In this document: piece by piece, positions 57,801 through 64,000 of the stretch | Layout: each line of letters begins with the position of its first letter | Position numbering within the stretch: position 1 is the stretch's first letter | Origin: Glaciimonas sp. | GTDB lineage: Bacteria > Pseudomonadota > Gammaproteobacteria > Burkholderiales > Burkholderiaceae_D | Reading direction: 5' to 3' | NCBI GenBank assembly: GCA_012927585.1 | Contig: JABBOY010000018.1 | Coordinates: 1 to 64,000 of the forward strand | Length of the DNA stretch: 64,000 nucleotides | The notes under the pieces: model-generated | Seen by the model: only the letters and a program-made list of their open reading frames with translations | What the model was told of the DNA's origin: nothing | Database searches by the model: none | Position numbers and translations under genes: made by a program

Positions 57801-58413
57801 CGGTAAAGCCGACCCATGCGCCGGAAAAGCGCGACAGCGCCCAGCCGTACAGGCCGAACTCCAGGTACTCGGCGACGCTGGCCGGCGACACAGTGGGCAC
57901 GCTCCACGCCTGGAACGCAATATCGCTTTGGTGCGACATCGACGACGATACACAGCCGTGGTCGTCGCCAGCAACGATCAACACGCCGCCAGTCGGAGAC
58001 GAGCCGAAGGCATTGCCGTGCTTGAGCGCATCGCCAGCGCGATCCACGCCCGGCCCCTTGCCGTACCAGTAAGCGAAGATGCCGTCGACGGTGCGCTGCG
58101 GATCGGACTCGACCTGCTGCGTGCCGAGCACCGCGGTGACGCCCAATTCCTCGTTGATCGCGGGCAGGAAGCATATTTGATGGCGGTCGAGGATATCCTT
58201 GGCCTGCCACAATGCCTGATCGACCATGCCCAAGGGCGAACCGCGATAGCCGCTGATGAACCCCGCGGTGTTCAATCCGTGCGCGATATCAAGCGCGCGC
58301 TGCATCAGCGGCAGGCGCACCAATGCCTGGATTCCGGTCAGAAAAACCTGTCCCTCGGACGCCAACAGGTTGTCCGACAGTTTGTAATGCGAGCGAAATT
58401 TTGTCTCTTCCAT
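54826..58413 (-). CDS. Indolepyruvate:ferredoxin oxidoreductase, fused alpha-beta-gamma
   Basis: The 1195-residue enzyme oxidatively decarboxylates aryl-pyruvates to aryl-acetyl-CoA using TPP, CoA and an electron acceptor. The N-terminal pyrimidine-binding part has GFISGYRGSPLGMVDQ. The TPP region has PYFCSGCPHNTSTRVP, GIGCHFMASWMGR and a following GEGVDWAAH. A two-cluster ferredoxin-like segment follows (ALCDGCGDCGVQSNC, CNKDFSCAKGFCPS). The gamma-type domain begins MVAGVGGTGIITVGALLAMA. This single-chain form is common in betaproteobacteria. It is divergent from an Lrp/AsnC gene, so phenylpyruvate, indolepyruvate or branched 2-oxoacids are candidate substrates. Confidence 0.92.
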   Translation of the reverse strand: MEETKFRSHYKLSDNLLASEGQVFLTGIQALVRLPLMQRALDIAHGLNTAGFISGYRGSPLGMVDQALWQAKDILDRHQICFLPAINEELGVTAVLGTQQVESDPQRTVDGIFAYWYGKGPGVDRAGDALKHGNAFGSSPTGGVLIVAGDDHGCVSSSMSHQSDIAFQAWSVPTVSPASVAEYLEFGLYGWALSRFSGAWVGFTALSEVVESGMTVDIDETLAHVAAWKSAQQVRQETAYEAPADGLHYRSDDPPSPKIEVRMQHKLDAVRIFSRINSIDRLIIGAAHASAGIVTCGKAHYDLVEVFRRLGLSQDELARAGVRLYKVGLSFPIEPTHMIEFARGLGQILVIEEKAPVVETQMRDLFYNSPQGVRPIITGKFDAAGKPQISAIGELRPSRLIETVANWLAQHSPALDRRECVVDFTLPLLLSNAADGVRRIPYFCSGCPHNTSTRVPQGSNAQAGIGCHFMASWMGRNTSGQIQMGGEGVDWAAHGKFSRMPHIFQNLGDGTYYHSGYLAIRQSVAAKSNITYKILYNDAVAMTGGQPVDGTLSVDAIARQVEAEGVKAIAVVSDDIRTYDAIKHLFPAYVTFHDREQLDQVQRKLRDIAGVTVLIYQQTCAAVKRRRKKSDLTDPGQRLFINQALCDGCGDCGVQSNCLSVVPVETEFGRKRMINQSSCNKDFSCAKGFCPSFVVVKGGALRQRVGTLREAGADALAVHLEQLPLPAPHAWTGPYDLMVAGVGGTGIITVGALLAMAAHLECKYSSVLDFMGFAQKGGAVLSFVRFADQREHLNQMRIDTQQADAFLMCDLVVGASDDALQTVRHSRTRIVANIHETSVPEFLHNPDADLHTAALLEKIQHAAGKGLVETFDAQILAEQFLGDMIGANVLALGYAWQCGLIPIGLPALLRAIELNGVAVDMNKMAFNLGRLACGNPQALQALLQGAAAQAGSAGIPERTMDELIAHRVEHLRAYQDDAYAQRYRALVEGVRDTERSLFGTGARLRLTERVAFHFARLMAYKDEYEVARLYTDGVFQKQLAAQFEGDYKLEFLMAPPLLLRVFGAGAPPRKMRGGAWMMSALRMLAKGRKLRGTWLDVFGHTEERRIERELIGNYERRMLELLPQLTPDNIESAIEFAGIPQRIRGFGHVKAANIGLARQRETELLHRFDPVRYPSPLAGRETASGRSIPIARIDG

Positions 58414-58461
58414 GATTGCTGCCCGTTGTAGTTGTTATGCAACGAGTCTATGCTGCGATCC

Positions 58462-58479
58462 AAAGAAAATATTTCTTAT
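58462..58479. promoter_or_regulatory. Candidate Lrp/AsnC-type site between iorAB and the regulator
   Basis: AAGAAAATATTTCTT is a near-palindrome in the 128-base divergent region. AT-centred 15-bp sites of this kind suit Lrp-family dimers. Assignment is by position and symmetry only. Confidence 0.4.
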
Positions 58480-58541
58480 CCTTTGCCAATAAATATATCA
58501 TCTAGAATAATTTTCTTTTGCCGACTTTGATTGGAGAAAAA

Positions 58542-59009
58542 ATGCCTCCACTGGATAGCTTCAGCATGCGCATCCTGTCTGAACTGCAGCGTGATGCGCG
58601 CCAGACCATTCTGCAGATAGCACAGCGGATCGGTCTCAGCAACACGCCGTGCTGGAAGCGCATAAAGGAGATGGAACGGGATGGCGTGATTCGCGGTTAT
58701 ACCGCACTGGTAGATCGCGACAAGGTCGGCTTACTGATCTGTGTCCTGGCGGAAATCAACTTGAGCAAGCACACGGAAAAAAATGCGTCCGATTTCGAAA
58801 AGGAAGTGGCCGCATGTCCGCAAATCACCGAGTGCTACAGCACCACCGGCAATGCCGATTACATGATCAAGGTTGTTACCACCGATATCAAGGCTTACGA
58901 AACCTTCATGCACAACGTGCTGTTTAAGCTACCCGGAGTCGAACATGTGCGCTCCAGCATTGTGTTGCGCGAAGTGAAGTGCGATCCCCGCATGCCACTT
59001 ATAAAATAA
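58542..59009 (+). CDS. Lrp/AsnC-family transcription regulator
   Basis: The 155-residue protein has the N-terminal helix-turn-helix (DSFSMRILSELQRDARQTIL, then QIAQRIGLSNTPCWKRIKEM) and a RAM ligand-binding domain (ITECYSTTGNADYMIKVV). The ATG after TTGGAGAAAA is chosen; an in-frame TTG eight codons upstream is possible but lacks a site. It is divergent from iorAB and upstream of the liv genes, so it likely senses an amino acid to control both. Confidence 0.93.
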   Translation: MPPLDSFSMRILSELQRDARQTILQIAQRIGLSNTPCWKRIKEMERDGVIRGYTALVDRDKVGLLICVLAEINLSKHTEKNASDFEKEVAACPQITECYSTTGNADYMIKVVTTDIKAYETFMHNVLFKLPGVEHVRSSIVLREVKCDPRMPLIK

Positions 59010-59010
59010 C

Positions 59011-59073
59011 GGCAGTATGTGCATAAATACCGCCATATACGCAACAATATAATGCGGTATTTAAAATACAGGG
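59011..59073 (+). repeat. 64-bp dispersed intergenic element, copy I
   Basis: Begins GGCAGTATGTGCATAAATAC, contains ACCGCC and GCGGTATTT that pair, and ends TTAAAATACAGGGTG. It lies between convergent lrp-type and livF genes, two bases after the lrp stop. Confidence 0.7.
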
Positions 59074-59166
59074 TGACGTATAAGAAATCAGCGTGGCGGC
59101 AGAAAACGCCAAGGAGCCTGCGCCAGTTTCTGTACGCCTGCCTGCGGTTGACTCGGCCGGTGGCGA

Positions 59167-59925
59167 TCAGTCGGTTGGCACCGACTTTTTGGCAAAACCC
59201 AGATAGGTTTCGATCACTTTAGAGTTTTGCGCCAGATCAGCGGCTGGGCCTTCGAGCACCATGTCGCCGGTTTCCAGTACGTAACCATAATCGGCCACCT
59301 GCAGCGCGGCCCGTGCATTCTGCTCGATCAGCAAAGTGGCGACGCCGGTTTCACGCAGCCGCTCTATGATGTGAAAAATATCCTTGACGATCAGTGGCGC
59401 CAGGCCGAGGCTCGGCTCGTCCAACATCAGCAGTTTCGGCTTGGCCATCAGTGCGCGGCCGACCGCCAGCATCTGCCGCTCGCCGCCGGACAGGGTGCCG
59501 GCCTCCTGATTGCGGCGTGATTTCAGACGCGGGAATAGCTGGAACACATAATCGAGCTGGTCGCTGAAGCCGGCCTCGCGCGCACGATAGCGGCGGTAAC
59601 TACCGAGCAGCAGATTATCCTCAATGCTCATGTTGTTGAACAGTTCGCGCTTTTCCGGCACCAGATTCATGCCGCGCTCGACGCGCTGTTCGATGCCGAG
59701 GCCTGCCAGATCCTGGCCCAGAAATTTGACTACACCGCGTCCCGACAGACAGCCCATAAGCGCGTTCAGCATGGTCGACTTGCCAGCGCCATTCGGCCCG
59801 ATCACAGTGACGATCTGACCCGGCTGGACCCGGATATTGGCACCATGCAGCGCCTCGACCTTGCCGTAGCCGACATGCAGGTCTGCGACTTCCAGCACCG
59901 CTTGCATTGCATTGCGCTCACTCAT
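59167..59925 (-). CDS. livF: Amino-acid ABC transporter ATP-binding protein LivF
   Basis: The 252-residue ATPase has Walker A GPNGAGKSTMLNALMG, signature LSGGERQMLAVGRALM and Walker B LLMLDEPSLGLAPLI. The start overlaps the livMG stop, after GGGAGGT. LivF pairs with the LivG domain of the upstream fusion. Confidence 0.94.
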   Translation of the reverse strand: MSERNAMQAVLEVADLHVGYGKVEALHGANIRVQPGQIVTVIGPNGAGKSTMLNALMGCLSGRGVVKFLGQDLAGLGIEQRVERGMNLVPEKRELFNNMSIEDNLLLGSYRRYRAREAGFSDQLDYVFQLFPRLKSRRNQEAGTLSGGERQMLAVGRALMAKPKLLMLDEPSLGLAPLIVKDIFHIIERLRETGVATLLIEQNARAALQVADYGYVLETGDMVLEGPAADLAQNSKVIETYLGFAKKSVPTD

Positions 59926-61681
59926 CGATACCTCCCAGGTAGGCTTCCAGCACTGCCGGGTCTTTTTGTACATCGGCCGGCAAACCCTCGGCGATCTTGG
60001 TGCCAAATTCCATCACCACCAGCCGGTCGGTCAGGTTCATCACAAAATCCATATCGTGCTCCACGATCAAAATGCTCATCCCTTCGGCCTTCAGCTTTTT
60101 CAGCAACTCGGCCAGTGCCTGTTTTTCCTGGTAGCGCAAACCGGCCGCCGGTTCGTCCAGCAGCAGCAGCGTCGGATCGCAGCACAGCGCACGCGCGATT
60201 TCCAGAATCCGCTGCTGGCCCAACGCCAGGCTGCCAGCCTCTTCGTACATATGCTGCTGCAGGCCGACTCGCTCCAACTGCTGCGCCGCCTCGTGCAGCA
60301 ACGCAGCCTCTTCGGCGCGATTAGCGCATACCAGACTGCGGGCGACGCCGGCCTGACCGCGCAGGTGCGCGCCGAGCGCGACGTTCTCCAGTACCGTCAT
60401 GCCCGGCAATAGCTTCACATGCTGGAAGGTGCGGCCGATGCCGCGCTTGACGATTTCGCGCGACGGCAACTTGCTGATCGGCTGGCCGCGAAAAAGAATC
60501 GTCCCGGCACTCACCGCCAGCGATCCGGTCACCAGGTTGAACATGGTCGATTTGCCCGCGCCGTTAGGACCGATCAGGCCAATGATTTCGCCGGCTTTGA
60601 CACTGAACGATAAATTATTCACCGCGACCAGGCCGCCGAACCGCTTGTGCGCCTGGTTCACTTCGAGGATCGTTTCGCCGACCTTCGGTTTGGCGCGCAT
60701 CGGCAGTGCCGGCGCCTCGGCCGGCGCCACCACCGTCCGCCGTTGCCGGAAGCGGCGGGTGATGAGCGGCCACAGGCCGTCGCGCGCATGCTGCAGCAAT
60801 ACCACCAGCAGGATACCGAACACGATCATTTCATAATTACCGGAACTGCCGAAAAGTCTCGGCAGCCATCCCTGCAACTGGTCTTTCAAGACGGTCAGCA
60901 GCGCCGACCCCAGAATCGCGCCCCACAAATGTCCAGCGCCGCCGACCACCGCCATGAACAAGTATTCGATACCCATATTCAGGCTGAACGGACTGGGATT
61001 GACAGCGCGCTGCAGATGCGCATACAGCCAGCCCGAAATACCGGCGAGCACCGCTGCATACACGAACACCACCACTTTCATCCACGCGGTATCGACGCCC
61101 ATCGCTTCAGCCATCTGGCCGCCGCCCTTCAGGGCGCGGATCGCGCGGCCCGGTCGCGAATTAAGCAGGTTGCGCGAAGCGATCATCGCGAGAACGACCA
61201 CCAGCCAGATCAGGTAATACATCGCGCGGCCACTGTTCAACTCGATGTCGAACAGACTGATCGGCGGAATGCTGCCAATGCCGTCGTACTTGCCTAGAAA
61301 TTCAAGGTTACCGAATAAATAGTAAATCGATAGCGCCCACGCAAGCGTGCCCAGCGGCAGGAAATGGCCGGACAGGCGCATCGTCACAGCTCCCAGCGCA
61401 AACGCGGCCAACGCAGTCAGGGCAATGCCGGCGAACAGCGTTAACCACGGGCTCAGTCCATACGCAGTGCTCAGATACGCGCTGGCGTAGGCGCCGATGC
61501 CGACGAAAGCGGCCTGCCCGAACGAGGTTAACCCCGCCACGCCGGTCAGCAGCACCAAGCCGATCACGACGATGCTGTACAGGCCGATATAGTTGGCCAG
61601 CGTGATCCAGAATTCGGGCGAGGGCAATACCGGCAGCAGTGCAACGACGGCAACGAACAGCAGGAAAAAGGGATTTTTCAT
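59918..61681 (-). CDS. livMG: LivM permease fused to LivG ATP-binding protein
   Basis: In this 587-residue fusion residues 1-320 are a LivM-type permease with about eight helices (GLTSFGQAAFVGIGAYASAY, PGRAIRALKGGGQMAEAMGV, GGAGHLWGAILGSALL). Residues 340-587 are a LivG ATPase: GPNGAGKSTMFNLVTGSLAV, LALGQQRILEIARALCCDPT, LLLLDEPAAGLRYQEKQ and IVEHDMDFVMNLTDRLVVME. Such fusions occur in Burkholderiales. Confidence 0.94.
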   Translation of the reverse strand: MKNPFFLLFVAVVALLPVLPSPEFWITLANYIGLYSIVVIGLVLLTGVAGLTSFGQAAFVGIGAYASAYLSTAYGLSPWLTLFAGIALTALAAFALGAVTMRLSGHFLPLGTLAWALSIYYLFGNLEFLGKYDGIGSIPPISLFDIELNSGRAMYYLIWLVVVLAMIASRNLLNSRPGRAIRALKGGGQMAEAMGVDTAWMKVVVFVYAAVLAGISGWLYAHLQRAVNPSPFSLNMGIEYLFMAVVGGAGHLWGAILGSALLTVLKDQLQGWLPRLFGSSGNYEMIVFGILLVVLLQHARDGLWPLITRRFRQRRTVVAPAEAPALPMRAKPKVGETILEVNQAHKRFGGLVAVNNLSFSVKAGEIIGLIGPNGAGKSTMFNLVTGSLAVSAGTILFRGQPISKLPSREIVKRGIGRTFQHVKLLPGMTVLENVALGAHLRGQAGVARSLVCANRAEEAALLHEAAQQLERVGLQQHMYEEAGSLALGQQRILEIARALCCDPTLLLLDEPAAGLRYQEKQALAELLKKLKAEGMSILIVEHDMDFVMNLTDRLVVMEFGTKIAEGLPADVQKDPAVLEAYLGGIDE

Positions 61682-61684
61682 CGC

Positions 61685-62746
61685 TTATTCCTCATCTTCC
61701 GAATGGGTTGACGTCAAGGAACGCCATAACAATACCGGTATCACCAGCGTAAATACGATCACTTCCTTGAACGCACTGGCCCAAAACGACGAGTACGATT
61801 CGAGCAAGCCGACCAGCAGTGCCCCGGCTGCGGCAACCGGATAGCTGGACAGACCGCCGACAATCGCGCCGACAAAGCCCTTCAGTCCAATCAGGAAGCC
61901 GGAGTCGTAATAGACGGTCGTGATCGGCGCAATCAGGATGCCCGACAGCGCTCCCATGCCGACCGCCAGCGTGAATGCAAGCCGTCCGGCGCGCCCGGTT
62001 TCGATCCCCATCAGCCGAGCGCCAAGCCGATTTACCGCGGTCGCGCGCAATGCTTTTCCAGCCAGTGTGTGCTCGAAAAAAGTGTACAGCGCGCCGATCA
62101 ATAGCAGCGACACCAGGATGATGATGACGCTCTGGCCGCTCACGGTTAGCGTACCCCACTGGAAACTGGCATTTGAAAACGGCGTAGTGCGCGAGCCCTC
62201 GGCGCCAAACATTACCAGCCCCAGGCCGACCAGGGCGAAATGCACGCCGACCGACACGATCAGCAACACCAGCACGCTCGCTTCGGCCAGCGGCTGATAG
62301 GCGACCCGGTACAGCAGCGCACCCATCGGCACCACGATCAGCAGCGTCAACGCCGCCTGCAGCAGCAGCGGCAAGTGGGTGCCTGGAACGGTTTTGGCGA
62401 TCGCATATACCAGCAGCGGAAATAACAGATATTTGCCGGTAGCCTGCAACAGCGTTTTCGGCAAGCCGCGGCCATGCCCGGTCAGCCTGTACTGGCGGAC
62501 GGCATCGACCAACTCCATCAGGAAGGCGACGATTCCCAGCGCCAGCAGCAGCGCGGCGGTCGCGGCAAATTTACCGGTCTGCAGTGCAGCCATGGTCAGC
62601 GCGCCATACGCGACAAACTCGCCCTGCGGAATGAAAATCACCCGTGTGACTGAAAATACCAGCACGATGGCCAGCGCCAGCAGCGCATACACAGCGCCGG
62701 TAGAGACGCCATCCTGCGCCAGGATGGCGGCGATTGAAAAATCCAT
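61685..62746 (-). CDS. livH: Branched-chain/aromatic amino-acid permease LivH
   Basis: The 353-residue permease has LivH signatures: GVSTGAVYALLALAIVLVFS, VIFIPQGEFVAYGALTMAAL and a late LKGFVGAIVGGLSSYPVAAA. Relatives have about 290-310 residues; a loop near 80-110 (ELVDAVRQYRLTGHGRGLPK) is longer here. The ATG after GAGGAAA is preferred over an upstream open extension of 47 codons that overlaps a palindromic repeat. Confidence 0.92.
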   Translation of the reverse strand: MDFSIAAILAQDGVSTGAVYALLALAIVLVFSVTRVIFIPQGEFVAYGALTMAALQTGKFAATAALLLALGIVAFLMELVDAVRQYRLTGHGRGLPKTLLQATGKYLLFPLLVYAIAKTVPGTHLPLLLQAALTLLIVVPMGALLYRVAYQPLAEASVLVLLIVSVGVHFALVGLGLVMFGAEGSRTTPFSNASFQWGTLTVSGQSVIIILVSLLLIGALYTFFEHTLAGKALRATAVNRLGARLMGIETGRAGRLAFTLAVGMGALSGILIAPITTVYYDSGFLIGLKGFVGAIVGGLSSYPVAAAGALLVGLLESYSSFWASAFKEVIVFTLVIPVLLWRSLTSTHSEDEE

Positions 62747-62821
62747 TGTTTTCCTCGTTGATGTGCGCCGTGCCGTGGTGTGCTGTTCAGCCAAGCGCTG
62801 GAGCAGAGAGCACGGCCGACG

Positions 62822-62895
62822 TAGGTGGAAAAGCGAAGCGCCTTCCGCCATTACGTGCAACCTTACGGCGGATAACGCTACGCTCATCCGCCCTA
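62822..62895. repeat. Pair of inverted GGCGGA-type intergenic repeats
   Basis: TAGGTGGAAAAGCGAAGCGC, ending TTCCGCC, and the inverted GGCGGATAACGCTACGCTCA, ending TCCGCCCTA, face each other. Each is itself a hairpin. Units of this GGCGGA/AGCG type are widely dispersed in betaproteobacterial intergenic DNA. It lies between livK and livH and may modulate the livK:livH ratio. Confidence 0.7.
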
Positions 62896-62929
62896 TGTTC
62901 GTGCTGTGCCACCTTTAATGCAGCAAGCC

Positions 62930-64000
62930 TTATTTCGGCAAAACCCACTTGCCGTTTTCGATTCTGACCATCACCCGTGAGCGTTGGTCCAGCCCCAGAT
63001 GGTCGTTCGCATTCATGTTGACGATGCCGTGCGAAACCGGCAGATTCTTAATCGATTCGAGTGCATCGCGCAAGGCTTTCCTGAATTCTTTGGTGCCCGG
63101 CTGCGCCTTTTTTAGCGCTTCCGGCACCGCGGCGGCAAACAGCAGGCCGGCATCCCACGCATGGCCGCCGAAAGTCGAGACACTACCGGCGCCATACACT
63201 TTTTCATACGCGTTCTTGTAGGTCATCGCGGATTTTTTCACCGGGTTGCCAACTGGAAGCTGCTCGGCCACCAGCAACGGCCCTGCCGGTAGCCAGGTGC
63301 CTTCGCAATCCTTGCCGCAGACGCGTAGAAAGTCATTGTTGGCGACGCCGTGGGTTTGATAGATTTTGCCTTTGTAGCCGCGTTCCTTGAGCGTCTTTTG
63401 CGGCAGTGCGGCCGGGGTGCCGGAGCCTGCGATCAAAACTGCATCGGGATTGGCGCCAATGATTTTCAGGATTTGGCCGGTCACCGAGGTATCGCTACGG
63501 GCAAAACGCTCATTAGCGACGATTTTAATCTTGCGCAGCTCGGCCAGCTTCGAAAACTCCTTGGACCAGCCTTCGCCGTAGGCATCGGCGAAGCCGATGA
63601 AAGCCACCGTCTTAACTCCGCTATCTGCCATGTGGGAAGTGATCGCGGTCGACATGTGCGAGTCGTTTTGCGGCGTCTTGAACACCCAGTGACGCTTGGC
63701 ATCAACCGGCTCGACAATCGAGGCCGAAGCGGCCATCGCAATCATCGGGGTTTCCAGTTCCGATACGACATTGAGCATCGCCAACGAATTGGGGGTGACG
63801 GTAGAGCCAATGATCAAGTCGACCTTGTCTTCCGAAATCAGCTTTCGTGTATTCTTGACCGCGGTCGTGGTGTCGGACGCATCGTCCAGCACGATGTACT
63901 CAACTGTCTTGCCGCCGAGCTCCTTCGGCATCAGCGCGAACGTGTTTTTCTCGGGAATGCCGAGCGAGGCGGCCGGGCCGGTGGCGCTGACCACCACGCC
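62930..64000 (-). CDS. livK: Periplasmic amino-acid-binding protein LivK-type (5' end beyond window)
   Basis: The frame enters from the right edge; signal peptide and start are outside. The visible 355 residues are a Peripla_BP_6 protein: SATGPAASLGIPEKNTFALM, VDLIIGSTVTPNSLAMLNVV, AFIGFADAYGEGWSKEF and GGHAWDAGLLFAAAVPEAL. C-terminal NDHLGLDQRSRVMVRIENG resembles aromatic-compound-binding members. It would supply the LivH-LivMG-LivF transporter. Confidence 0.92.
   Translation of the reverse strand, partial: GVVVSATGPAASLGIPEKNTFALMPKELGGKTVEYIVLDDASDTTTAVKNTRKLISEDKVDLIIGSTVTPNSLAMLNVVSELETPMIAMAASASIVEPVDAKRHWVFKTPQNDSHMSTAITSHMADSGVKTVAFIGFADAYGEGWSKEFSKLAELRKIKIVANERFARSDTSVTGQILKIIGANPDAVLIAGSGTPAALPQKTLKERGYKGKIYQTHGVANNDFLRVCGKDCEGTWLPAGPLLVAEQLPVGNPVKKSAMTYKNAYEKVYGAGSVSTFGGHAWDAGLLFAAAVPEALKKAQPGTKEFRKALRDALESIKNLPVSHGIVNMNANDHLGLDQRSRVMVRIENGKWVLPK

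Noticed and set aside
57181-58431. Plus-strand open frame of 416 residues
   Set aside because: It lies wholly antisense to the convincing oxidoreductase gene, and its translation shows no domain motifs; long antisense frames are expected in GC-rich genes.

Overview
The window looks like chromosome of a betaproteobacterium of the order Burkholderiales, most likely family Oxalobacteraceae (Herminiimonas/Janthinobacterium-like). This is inferred from protein content and gene order (rpmF-plsX-fabHDG-acpP-fabF-rpoE-rseA-rseB-mucD-lepA-lepB-rnc-era-recO-pdxJ-acpS-nagZ), not from a database search.

Layout. (1) 1-1.1 kb: a tRNA-Ser(GGA) flanked by mobile-element debris: the end of an ISAs1-type transposase, a 45-codon stub of a P4-type integrase and a frameshifted IS66-type accessory gene. 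(2) 1.2-11.7 kb: corrinoid uptake and salvage. Two cobalamin riboswitches control btuB and a decayed cbtBA pair. Then come btuC-btuD-cobU-cbiB and cobC-btuF-cobQ, most of them joined by ATGA/TAATG overlaps. (3) 12.3-13.2 kb: a Tat-exported HiPIP with a CsbD-like N-terminus, and three tandem tRNA-Gly(GCC). (4) 13.2-38.3 kb: a dense housekeeping block, nearly all on the minus strand: pgsA, uvrC, nagZ, acpS, pdxJ, recO, era, rnc, lepB, lepA, the sigma-E module and the fatty-acid synthesis cluster with plsX, rpmF and yceD. maf and an RsmI-type methyltransferase lie on the plus strand and rlmJ on the minus strand. (5) 38.7-42.1 kb: isocitrate lyase with a 14-bp palindrome upstream, a divergent Crp/Fnr regulator and a DUF218 protein. 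(6) 42.2-54.8 kb: an accessory, partly decayed region. It holds a 5'-truncated adenosine deaminase, a three-gene maturation operon (NifU/IscU-like scaffold; MoeA-MocA fusion; MeaB-XdhC fusion), nnrS, an unrecognised operon with two paralogous small proteins, a zinc ribbon and a Cys-rich protein, then an SDR, paaK, paaI, an internally deleted paaG and a paaX relic. Relics of a second xdhC and a second mocA are interspersed. (7) 54.8-64 kb: a fused indolepyruvate:ferredoxin oxidoreductase, a divergent Lrp/AsnC regulator and a Liv-type amino-acid ABC transporter that runs off the window end.

How the genes fit together. Region 2 imports corrinoids (BtuB, BtuFCD) and remodels them (CbiB, CobU, CobC, CobQ) under B12 feedback. 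Regions 6-7 suggest import of aromatic or branched amino acids (Liv) under Lrp-type control, with oxidation of aryl-pyruvates to aryl-acetyl-CoA by IorAB and activation of arylacetates by PaaK. The canonical aerobic paa pathway itself is decayed here. The maturation operon implies a xanthine-oxidase-family molybdenum hydroxylase, but no such structural gene is in the window.

The most unusual items are: (a) a previously unexplained family of 63-66-bp quasi-palindromic intergenic elements, nine copies found by eye; (b) the MeaB-XdhC fusion; (c) a promoter-plus-start-codon duplication that places nnrS behind a stub of the first gene of the unknown operon, with a shared palindrome also at the paa locus; (d) cbtBA decay beneath an apparently intact riboswitch.
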